A stretch of DNA of 64,000 nt from Sweltsa coloradensis (Eukaryota; Arthropoda; Insecta; Plecoptera; Chloroperlidae): assembly GCA_024449915.1 (NCBI GenBank), contig JAMZAV010000052.1:1-64000 (forward strand), written 5' to 3'. A program made the position numbers and the translations under genes. How positions within the stretch are numbered: position 1 is the first letter of the stretch; each line of letters begins with the position of its first letter. Below the pieces are notes generated by a model. That model was not told the origin of the DNA. It searched no databases and saw only the letters and a program-made list of their open reading frames with translations. Positions 23,787-32,279 of the stretch are shown one piece after another.

Positions 23787-24142
23787 GGGGACCCACTACC
23801 CCCCCGTCGGCGACGAAGCCCCCAAGGTAACCCAGACTTACTTTCATCCCCTCCAACTACCCCGGGTGGGCCCCCTTAACCAAGACCCCCGAGGATTTCC
23901 TCTCCACTTAAACCGAGGATGTCGGCGTCAACCCCCTTAAACACCTACTGGAACTACGATTCCCCTTCGGGGCCCAACGCCCCCTACTAAAACGTCAATT
24001 TTTGCCCGGACGCCCCCAGCTCTTCAAACTACAGTCAACCCCAAACGGGAAGGGCCCCCGTTTCCCACCTAGCGCGCCCGGTTTTAACGGATTTTCCCGG
24101 GGTTTTGGAACCCCTCCCCCTACTACTCTCAAAACCCTCGTT
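23787..24142 (+). CDS. Hexamerin exon, N/M-domain region (frame-interrupted)
   Basis: TTAAATTCCAG precedes 23787 and GTAAGA follows 24142. Within it TEDVGVN (about 23908-23930) is a hexamerin signature, usually written TEDVGLN or TEDIGLN, just before an aromatic block. In the neighbouring frame YWNYDS follows directly, matching the aromatic YYYxxxDYPF block of the family. Near the 3' end FWNPSPYYSQNP resembles the W..P....YY segment that precedes the next exon. The peptide is spread over at least three frames, with breaks at C and T runs. Confidence 0.62.
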
Positions 24143-24896
24143 GTAAGAAATATTCATCCCAAAAAGGGTTTAAACTCAATGAAAAACGATACGTTTGTGT
24201 CATTAAATTCGTGATTCCTAAGGTTCGAATCCTTTTTTTTTTTGGGTAAGGTGAAAATAATTTGCAAAAATTTTGCAAAAGTAATTATTAATTTTTTTTA
24301 AAACAAAATTTAACAGTATTTACCCAACTTTCCCTCCCACATGAGTCTCCCGGCATTTCATGCAACACAAAAAACAACAAGAGAGTATCCCCAAAAAAAA
24401 AGCGAACATAACCTCAATAAAAGTGCATGTTTAGACATAAAAATTCCAATTTAAACTTTTTCAAACCCCCTTTAAAAGTTTTCTATATAGGGATCGGAGC
24501 CCCACAGAAAATATGGCTATTACAAAAATAGTTTAATATTTAAAGGTTTTTGAAAAAACGATAGATATAGATAGTACCCCCACTGATTTCTCAGAGATAT
24601 TTCCTACAAAAATAAAATAAAAATTTAAAATTTTTACCCCAAAAAAGACCAAAGGAAACTATTTAACAAATTAAAATAAAATAAACCCCGGGATTCTTCT
24701 GCGGGGACCATCATTTTTGAACATAATAGTTTGTTTTCTAAACTGAAAAAGCTTTTTAGAATGTCTAGCCCAAAAAGGAAAACAAGGGGCCCCTGCACGA
24801 TGAGGATGTAAACACATGTGTGAGTGTTAAGCTACTACCCCTGCCGGGAACCCCCCAAACCCCAAACCCAAACAACTATCTCTCCCTTCTTCCCAG
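24143..24896. other. Hexamerin intron
   Basis: AT-rich sequence between two candidate exons. A B-box-like GGTTCGAATCC at about 24221-24231 suggests a SINE fragment. No coding content seen. Confidence 0.4.
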
Positions 24897-25047
24897 GGAT
24901 ACGAAACCCCCTCTCCCTACCAGAACGGCAAGGGTTCTACAACCGTCCCCCAGGGATTTTCGTCCTTAACGAGGGAGAAAAGGAAATTCCCCGGGAAAAC
25001 GAGCGCAAAGGGTCCAGGGCGCATCGACCCCGGGTTTTGTTTTTAAC
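24897..25047 (+). CDS. Hexamerin exon, M domain (frame-interrupted)
   Basis: CTTCTTCCCAG is a good acceptor. The exon opens GYETP in one frame, followed by YQNGKG and, after a frame change, FYNRPPG. This corresponds to the conserved Y.NG..F..RP segment of hexamerin M domains. NEGEKEI and RENERK follow, matching the helix that ends in ERRI.DAID.G; a third frame supplies GRIDPGF. The 3' border at GTAGGG is approximate. The frame changes fall at runs of G, C and A. Confidence 0.62.
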
Positions 25048-25737
25048 GTAGGGTTTTTTAATCGTCGTACTCCCTTTTCTACACAATAGACTACCCGAGC
25101 AGTGGGCAGAGATTTAAAGCCCAATGATTTTAACATAAAAACCCCGTCAAAATAAATTAAAAAATTAAGGGCCTCAGACCCACCTTTCCTATGAGAGGAA
25201 AAAACACGCGGGGCCAGGATAGTTAATATTTTAAAACCCTTTTGGGGCTGAGGAGGTTAAAGTCCTCAGGGCCCCCCGTCTCCTTTTGGGGAGACAAAAC
25301 GCCCGGTGCAAGTATAGTTAATATTAAACCCCGGGTCCCGAGGAGGTTATTGTCCTCAGACCCACCCTCTTCTATGAGAGACACCCGCGGTTTCAGTATT
25401 TAATATTAAAACCCCGGGGCTGAGGAGGGTTTTTTCAGATTATTTTATAGTTAAAAAAAACCTTTTCACTGCCCCTTTGGTATAGAAAAAAGCCCTTGGA
25501 AAAAAGGGGATTAAAAATAAAAAATAAAATTTTAAACCCGTTATATTGAAGTTAACTTTTTAATTAATTTAAACTTTGCCTATAGTGAAAACAAAGCATA
25601 TTCTTAACGAATGTACCAAATTTTTATTTGTGATCGGATTAAGGGCTCTAAACAGACGCCTCCCCTCTTTATCACAATTTTTTAAACCCTACTTTGTTTT
25701 TTTCAAAAAGTCTTTTGAAATTTTTTGCCTTGCACTT

Positions 25738-25949
25738 TAAAAGGGCCCGGGTCCCCGACATTGTTTCTGTGTTGGGGCACCAGAAGGACAAGAAAATTTT
25801 CTATCTCGAGCAAGACGGTAACGTCCTCCCTGGGGGATCTGATCGCCGGTTAAATGGGGGACTCCCCCAACAAAGTTTCTACGGCTTTCCCCCCACGCCG
25901 CCATCCGAACCATCTTTACCCGCGAGACTGACCCTCCTACCAATACAAG
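25738..25949 (+). CDS. Hexamerin exon, end of M domain (frame-interrupted)
   Basis: In frame segments read DIVSVLGHQKDKKIF and YLEQDGNVL. LGDLIAG, GDSPNK and, in another frame, HAAIRTIF follow. This is the order LG.LIEG...SPN..YYG.LH...R of hexamerins. The exon ends in YQYK before GTAAGTC, matching the family's DP..QYK...PSALE segment, whose second half begins the next exon. At least three frame changes are needed, and one in-frame TAA lies before GDSPNK. The 5' border is unclear. Confidence 0.65.
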
Positions 25950-26537
25950 GTAAGTCAAACCTCTTTCAATCATCTCGCCAAGAGACGGGGAAAAGTTAAG
26001 TTAAATTAATATGTTTTTGATCAATTTTAACCGATTTGCAGAAGAGGGCCATAAATATACCGTCAACGGAATGCAAGATAGTTTTTGAACAATTCAGAAA
26101 TAATTACACGTACAATCTATTTTTAACAAATAAGATTCAATAACGCCTTAACATAAAATAATTTAAGAAAATAAAAAGACAGCTTCCTATAGTTAGTGCA
26201 AATTATATCATGCATAATAATAATAATATGAAACATCCTAGAAACAAAATATTCATTATCATTAACTTCAACTTTCAAATATTTAACTTCTCAATGAACG
26301 TTCTAAAATAATGACATGTACAAGTCATGATCGGAACACGCAATATCTAATTTTTATTATGCCCAAAATGAAATTTCTTTAACTGTTACGTACGATAACC
26401 AGTGTTATGAAGTTCCAGCAGGATAACATTTAAAAGTGTCTACAATATTTTATAGTAAATACATCTGCAACAACAATTAAAAGTGAATTTAAATATGGAA
26501 GTGTGGTTAAAACGAAAATCGATAACTTTTAGGTTGG

Positions 26538-26557
26538 ACCCGGCACCTCCACCAAAA
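26538..26557 (-). repeat. Dispersed CCCGGCACCTCCACCAAAA motif
   Basis: Reverse-orientation copy of the motif described at 9878-9897, lying in the intron just before the next hexamerin exon. Confidence 0.7.
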
Positions 26558-26654
26558 CACGATTATTTTTTAAATTTCGTTAAATGACTTTTTCTGGATG
26601 AAGTGTAGAGGCCCACTCCCAATATAATCACACTGCGATACTTTCTTCCCTCAG

Positions 26655-27100
26655 ATGCCACCCCACGCCTTTGAACACCTCCAGACTGTTCTCCGGGACC
26701 CTGCCTACTACGTCCTGTACAAGCGCATCGACAATCTCTTCAAGTCCTTCAAGAGTAAACCTCCCCAAGTACACCTCCGCCGACCTCACCTACCCGGGCG
26801 TCAAGGTCGAGTCCGTCAAGGTCGATAAGCTAGTCACCTACTTCGAAAACTTCGACTTTGCGCTCGGCAACTCCATCGACGTCGGAACAAGCGACGAGAT
26901 GGAGAAGGTGGATGTGCGCACGCGCCAGAGCCGACTCAACCACAAGCCATACAACTTCAAGGTGAAGGTCACCAGCGAGAAGGAGGGTAACGCGATGGTG
27001 CGCGTCTTCCTAGGACCCAAGTACGACTACTTAGGCAACGAGTACAGCATGGAGCAGATGAGGGAATACATGGTGGAGTTGGACAGATTCACACACAAAT
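26655..27100 (+). CDS. Hexamerin exon, M/C-domain junction, one single-base frameshift
   Basis: CTTCCCTCAG precedes the exon and GTAAGTTC follows. It encodes PPHAFEHLQTVLRDPAYYV and LYKRID, then, after a frame change, NLPKYTSADLTYPGVKVESV and VDKLVTYFENFDFALGN. This is a near-canonical hexamerin segment (FxxLRDPAFYxLYKRI ... PGVKIESVxVDKLVTYFxxFDF). The break is one extra A in the AAA at 26756-26758; without it the exon is 445 bp and in phase with its neighbour (TTG codon across the intron). The second half (EYSMEQMREYMVELDRF) belongs to the C-terminal Ig-like domain. The downstream frame is intact and strongly coding, so a sequencing or assembly indel is likelier than a dead gene. Confidence 0.88.
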
Positions 27101-27644
27101 GTAAGTTCAAATATTACGCCTTTACATTAAGAGTTGTTTTGTTTGGGGTGAATACATTTAACTCATTAAGAGACTTGAGAGTTATATCGCGCATGGCAGG
27201 CCTTAGTAACACGTAACTAAATTAATATTTTTACCTAATATTAAATGTGTATGTGATCTATCTTGATTTAAGCAGATAAGTACCTACTTCAGCAAATACA
27301 ATAATTTGTTCAAATTGGTATACGGATTCAATTTGTTTAAACAAAAAACAGTGATTTGGATGGTTAATCTGTCATATCATAACCATTACTCGAAACAAAA
27401 TGGTAACGCAGCAAAAAACATACATTAGGCTCTTAGTATTTCTTAGATTCAGAACCAAGACCACATCGCAGCCACTAGCATAACCAATAGATCATTACCT
27501 TCTTTACTTGTCCATGTTTATATGCAACTCTCTGAACCTATTTCGAATTGACCTAATGAACAGAAGGCCCGCGTATTTCCGCCCGACTCCCACGAGCAGG
27601 TATAGCCTACACACTGAACTAACGTGTCTTGTCTCTATGTCCAG
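27101..27644. other. Hexamerin intron
   Basis: A normal AT-rich intron ending in GTCTCTATGTCCAG. No other feature seen. Confidence 0.7.
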
Positions 27645-27781
27645 TGGAGGTCGGTAGCAACACCATCGAGCGCAAGTGTACAGAGTCCAGTGTCACAGTC
27701 GTCGACAAGCCCTCGTTCAGGGAGCTCTTCTACAAGATCGAGAAGGCTCTGTCCGGGGAGGAGCCACATTACATCGACGAG
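27645..27781 (+). CDS. Hexamerin exon, C domain
   Basis: The 137-bp exon completes the codon split from 27100 and encodes EVGSNTIERKCTESSVTVVD and KPSFRELFYKIEKALSGEEP, ending HYIDE before GTAAGT. This matches the hexamerin LxxGxNTIxRxSxxSSxTVxD...F.ELY..v.kAL segment. Its last 109 bp and donor are repeated exactly 136 bp downstream. The first donor keeps the reading frame into the next exon. Confidence 0.88.
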
Positions 27782-27944
27782 GTAAGTCACAGTCATACAC
27801 ACCACTCTCAAGTGTACAGAGTCCAGTGTCACAGTCGTCGACAAGCCCTCGTTCAGGGAGCTCTTCTACAAGATCGAGAAGGCTCTGTCCGGGGAGGAGC
27901 CACATTACATCGACGAGGTAAGTCACAGTCATACACACCACTCT
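27673..27944 (+). repeat. Exact 136-bp tandem duplication of exon 3' part plus splice donor
   Basis: 27673-27808 and 27809-27944 are identical base for base as far as I can read. Each unit holds 109 bp of hexamerin exon, the GTAAGT donor and 27 bp of intron. The second unit has no acceptor of its own. Use of the second donor would add 136 bp and shift the frame (136 is not a multiple of three). Confidence 0.95.
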
Positions 27945-28062
27945 CTACGTACATAGAACTCTCCATACCGTTGTACTTCTATAATGTGTTCGCTGTTCCA
28001 TAAATATCAAACTAAACTTTTAGTTACTTGAATATCCTGTTCGATTATTATATTTTGTAACT

Positions 28063-28114
28063 CAGTTTTTATAAGTGAATAGGACATATGTTAAATAAAT
28101 AAATAAATAAATAA

Positions 28115-28115
<1 letters not shown>
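28063..28115 (+). repeat. SINE 3' tail fragment with (AAAT)n
   Basis: AACTCAGTTTTTATAAGTGA and a following ATAGGACATATGTTAAA match the SINE tail at 35145-35235, ending in AAAT repeats. Confidence 0.6.

Positions 28116-28149
<34 letters not shown>
28092..28149. repeat. Compound microsatellite (AAAT)n(AAAG)n
   Basis: About six AAAT units merge into about nine AAAG units. The array grew at the SINE tail within the hexamerin intron. Confidence 0.9.
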
Positions 28150-28413
28150 GTCATACAATAAGTACAGGCCTAAATTCTAGAATCAATGGAAATACGACAT
28201 ATGGCAAGACTTAGGCACCAAGTTAAGAACACTATTCTTGATATCACGTTGAACATTTATAGCGAGCAATGTAAATGTTGGCATGGATTGCATAACAAGG
28301 GTTAAAGAAGAAATGATATTGTATTTCTTCGAGTTCCGGTAATGTTACTATCGCAAACGACCTCGTTCTCACCGACAGCTCGATACTCATCCTGGTTTTG
28401 TTTTGCCCTACAG
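28150..28413. other. Remainder of the last hexamerin intron
   Basis: Ordinary AT-rich intron ending GTTTTGCCCTACAG. Nothing else seen. Confidence 0.6.
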
Positions 28414-28716
28414 ACTGCACGCCAATGCGGATGGCCCCAGAACCTCCTGCTCCCCAAGGGCAAAGTTTCCGGCTTGGGCTTCCGTTTCTTCGTCATGGTC
28501 ACCCCCTACGACGAGAAGTACTCCGGTACATTCTCCTCCGTGCCGTACTGCGGTGCCGGCCGCAACACGATCTTCCCCGACAGCAAGGCCATGGGATACC
28601 CCTTCGACCGAGCCTTCGCCGACAGAGACTGCTACTATAAGACGCCCAACATGTACTTCGAGGATGTCGTCATCTACCACAAGGAAGATGAGACAAACTT
28701 CATTGCCAAACATTAA
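28414..28716 (+). CDS. Hexamerin terminal coding exon, C domain and stop
   Basis: The exon encodes TARQCGWPQNLLLPKGKVSG then LGFRFFVMVTPYDEKY, CGAGRNTIFPDSKAMGYPFD and RAFADRDCYYKTPNMYFEDV, ending FIAKH and TAA at 28714-28716. These are hallmark hexamerin C-terminal motifs: C.FP..L.LPKG...G..F..fV.V.p, the D..pmGYPfDR segment and the final DV.I.HK. Hexamerins are six-subunit storage proteins that hold amino acids for moulting and adult development and do not bind copper. The presence of the GYPFDR motif and the lack of phenoloxidase features favour hexamerin over prophenoloxidase. The frame is intact. Confidence 0.93.
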   Translation, partial: TARQCGWPQNLLLPKGKVSGLGFRFFVMVTPYDEKYSGTFSSVPYCGAGRNTIFPDSKAMGYPFDRAFADRDCYYKTPNMYFEDVVIYHKEDETNFIAKH

Positions 28717-28937
28717 GACGAACACAGCAAAGAATAAGGATTATCCAGACCAACGCGATTTTTATGACGTCCATTTACAGCAGAAGATACGTTTTCTACT
28801 GGCAAAAATGTTGAGAAGTCATTCACTGTAAACATCAGTGGCTTTCATATTTACGTATGGAAGTGATGTAGACGCAACACTACCGTTGCATGTACACAAT
28901 ACTTGTTCGGAATGTAGACCTACGTGTTTTAGACTGC

Positions 28938-28943
28938 AATAAA
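28938..28943 (+). terminator. Hexamerin polyadenylation signal AATAAA
   Basis: AATAAA lies 222 bp after the stop codon, followed by a T/A-rich stretch. This gives a compact 3' UTR of about 240 bp. Confidence 0.7.
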
Positions 28944-29039
28944 CAATTTTTATAAATAATTAGTCGCTATTTGAATTATTTTAACTCGAAAGTTTGCTAA
29001 TCCCTATCCTACATTATAGTCACCCTTCATCAGCATCGC

Positions 29040-29115
29040 ATCAATCATCGCGATGGCACATATTCCGAAGCTTATGGCTCTACGAGGACGTGGGTTCGTA
29101 TCCCTCATAAGACAT
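29040..29115 (+). repeat. tRNA-derived SINE fragment
   Basis: TGGGTTCGTATCCC near 29091-29103 is a good B box with a tRNA-like surround, but arms do not pair into a full cloverleaf. Confidence 0.4.
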
Positions 29116-29946
29116 GTTTTTTGTTGTAACCGTCCTTTACTCTCAATTTTTACCACTCATAGTCTCGAATAGCATTAGTGCATTACTTAGAGACGTTAAG
29201 CAACAAAAATCATCGTCATTTATTTATTTCATAAATTGCAAGTGGTGACCAGTGGAAAGTTATTTACTTGTTTTGGGTGTTTGGAATGGATGGACGAGAG
29301 GCTTAGCCACTCAATTCGATTCAATAAGTTTTTTATTCTTTCCACATTATTCAAATAACATAATTATCTTATAATGTATTATGTTGTGGCTAAAGTTACC
29401 CCCCATGGGGCCGAAACTCCATGAGCGGGCTGCTTAAAAAAATAACATTAGAAAAGGAACAAAATGACACGAGTACATAAGAAGTGAATAATACATCGAA
29501 CAGTAATGATAGGAATTACAATAATAAATTGATTCTGAAAAATGAAATGTTACAGAGGAATTTAATATGTAATCGGTTTTGAGCAGTTTACAAATTCTGG
29601 TTTAGTATAATAGCTTAACTTTCCATACTTCTCTAATAACATGAATCATTTTTAGAAATCGGATAGATTCGTGGCACTCTAGCGCAAATTTGATTGTGAT
29701 TTCTTCTTCAATCTTCGTCGGGCTGTGCACAATAATGTTAACATTATGAATAATCACAGACAGTATATATAAAGTGCAAGACTGATTCTGGAGGTCATGG
29801 GTTTGAATCCCGCCATCAGCAATCCTGCCTGAAAGTAAGTAGACCAATCGAATAAAAAATACAACAAATGTACTGGTATAGGTAGATTTGTACAGATACA
29901 GTTTACTAGAGTCACTGTTAGGAAAAACTAGAACCATTATAACGTG
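29116..29946. other. Intergenic DNA between two convergent genes
   Basis: AT-rich DNA with another B-box-like GGGTTTGAATCCC at about 29799-29811, probably a SINE fragment. A minus-strand frame at 29602-29979 overlaps it and lacks motifs, so it is not called. Confidence 0.45.
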
Positions 29947-30262
29947 GTCCCTCCGCCAAAAACATTGATTTGATATCATATGTTATTTAAGTTGGATGAC
30001 AAAGGCGTTGATGTCTTTTTGGTGAAGTAAGATACGATGGTGAAAATACAACTATTAATTATAAACCCGGCACCTCCAACAAAAACATATGATTTAAGCT
30101 ATTGAAATTGAATGACAAAGGCATTGATATCTTTTAGGTGAAGTAACAACGATGGTAAAAATACAACAATTGATGATAAACCCGGCACCTCCAACAAAAA
30201 CATATTATGATTTAGGCTATTGATTTTGAATGACAAAGGCATTGATTTCTTATGGATGAACA
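29947..30262 (-). repeat. Minisatellite, three ~115-bp units built on the CCGGCACCTCC motif
   Basis: Units begin near 29947, 30066 and 30180. Each carries CACCTCCAACAAAAACAT (or CCTCCGCCAAAAACAT), then GAATGACAAAGGCATTGAT, then AGGTGAAGTAA and ACGATGGT..AAATACAA blocks. The third unit is truncated. The unit start is the same motif that is scattered elsewhere in the window, so the array looks like local amplification of an interspersed repeat. Confidence 0.8.
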
Positions 30263-32163
30263 TAGGATACACATCAATGAACCATTAATGGACAGGTATA
30301 ACTTAAATTAGGTGCAGTTATCAACAAGTGAAAATGTGTTGTCGTACCATGGATTTTCAAGGCAGGATTTAAAACGCCAGTTACTATTATAAGTCCATGG
30401 TTGTACCCAGCCTTCAGGATGTGTTTTATGTTTGTGTTTTATAATAACATTCTTTCCCAACCTGTGAACTACCCTAGTAGATACCTCATTTGTTATTCAA
30501 TGGAAAATGAAACCAGCATTCATTACATCAATTAGTTGCATTCTCGGAAATTATTCAGCCATAGCCTCTTCCAGTTTGAATCCACCTCGGGTTACATCAG
30601 TCGTCTATTAGTATTATCGCTGGCGCTATGAAAATACAAAGCAGTTTCAAATCAGCATGGCAGCTTCGGAAGAAAAGCATTGAACTGGAACTTGTAGGTG
30701 GTAGAAATAATGAGCTAAATTACAGATAAACTTAATGAGAAGTACTTTTCACTTTATCAGGTATATCACACATGCAGTTAAAATTACTAATTACATGAGG
30801 GAGGGAGGGAGGATACAATACACATGGACTCAAATCAATATTGATGTTTAATATACAAACAGTTCATAAGTTTTATACATATTAATTCATAATATACTTA
30901 TTATTCAACAGATAATTGACATAATTATGGTTACTTTATTGATGTTAATATTATTCAAGTATGTATAATATTCAACACGTATCTACACATAAATCAGTAA
31001 TACAGTTTAGGCAGAAAAGTTCAATTATAACTATAATAAGTAATAACTGAAGAAGAAATCTTATTTACACATTCACACACAATTTTTACTTTTCAAAATT
31101 CCTCATATCTCTTGGTTTCCCATGTACCATAATATACGAATGTGTACTCATTCAAAAACTTTTAAGTACAAAAATATATATACCAAACTAGACCCCCAAG
31201 TTTTCATCCAGCAACACGCAATGTGACCTGATCTTCTGCAAATCAATTTCCAGCTTGTAGAACAGCCCTACACAGAACCTCAAAAACAAAAACTCTTAAT
31301 TTAAAATTCATTCTAAATTGGGATTGCCCCAATCAACCCTGTTTGTAGTTGAAATCTTAAGATTTGATGCCATTAAGTAATACGGTGTTACTCTCAAAAT
31401 ACATAAGAGCATGATTATCTTTATTTGGTTATATTACTATAAGATGCATAGTATACCATAAACTATAAATAAACTACATAGATAGGCCAATGTACATACT
31501 AACAACAATCATTAGTCATAAACTCATCATCACAGAGTAGACTAATTAAATCTTAAGAGGAATGTAGTACATCATAGAATTGAATTTTGTTTTGAAATGA
31601 CATTTCATGATAGTTTTGTGCACAGGTAATAATAATAATAATAATTATATTAATAATAATATAGTACCATTTTGTGCAATGACAAATGGTGCACCATTCT
31701 TGGTAATGTACATTCTTGTACATGTATGGCAGTAAAGAGGAAGACCAAACACAACCTAACGTGTTTATCATCAGTACCGTATGTACATGCAATTACATGG
31801 TGGCTCAAAGCAAAACAACATTTTGAAAATCAATATGAATAATCTCAAATAATATACTTCCTAGTATAATTAAATCAATGGTTTCATAATACGTATTCAG
31901 ATAAATTGTGCAAATAAAAACAAGTGTATGCATTTCATTTCATTACTAATATTAAATAATATACCAGTTTGTAGTTTCAAATCAAATGCAAAAAATTTGT
32001 TTCTTCTTGCAAGATACATATAATAAACTTTGTTCACTATCAGGTTTATTATTCAATACTCACTAAAATTAAAATGACATGAATGTGCGATAGATTCGAA
32101 CCAATGATCGAGATTGTCGTTAAGAGCCACACATGGATTGCAATCCTAACACCAACGTTCTTT
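30263..32163. other. 3' flank or long 3' UTR of the PLEKHA-like gene
   Basis: AT-rich DNA with an (AAT)n tract at about 31626-31665 and a GAGG repeat near 30799. The minus-strand gene ends at 32164, so part of this is its 3' UTR. A candidate poly(A) signal (TTTATT on plus) is at 32045-32050, with others lower. No other gene seen. Confidence 0.4.
32045..32050 (-). terminator. Candidate poly(A) signal of the PLEKHA-like gene
   Basis: TTTATT on the plus strand equals AATAAA on the minus strand, 114 bp after the stop. Other candidates exist further downstream, so the used site is not known. Confidence 0.35.
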
Positions 32164-32279
32164 TTAAGAGTAGAAGTTATCTCGCTGTTGGAACAATGGT
32201 AGCGGCTGAACAGGCGACAGATCGTCCTCGTCAAAGCTCGGCTCTTGATTCGTAAGTGGAAGGGTAGCTAATGCTTTTA
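32164..32279 (-). CDS. PLEKHA-like exon 18, terminal, with stop
   Basis: TGATTTCCAG acceptor completes the split codon and gives KALATLPLTNQEPSFDED, then DLSPVQPLPLFQQRDNFYS and TAA. The C-terminus is acidic then aromatic and ends in Tyr-Ser; it does not match a classical PDZ ligand. Confidence 0.83.

Noticed and set aside
28063..28149. A CRISPR-like or regular repeat array.
   Set aside because: It is a compound (AAAT)n(AAAG)n microsatellite at a SINE tail in a eukaryotic intron.
26655..28716. Prophenoloxidase or hemocyanin as the identity of the gene.
   Set aside because: The VDKLVTYFxxFDF, LPKG and MGYPFDR motifs fit hexamerins; I cannot test copper-binding histidines because that part is unreadable.
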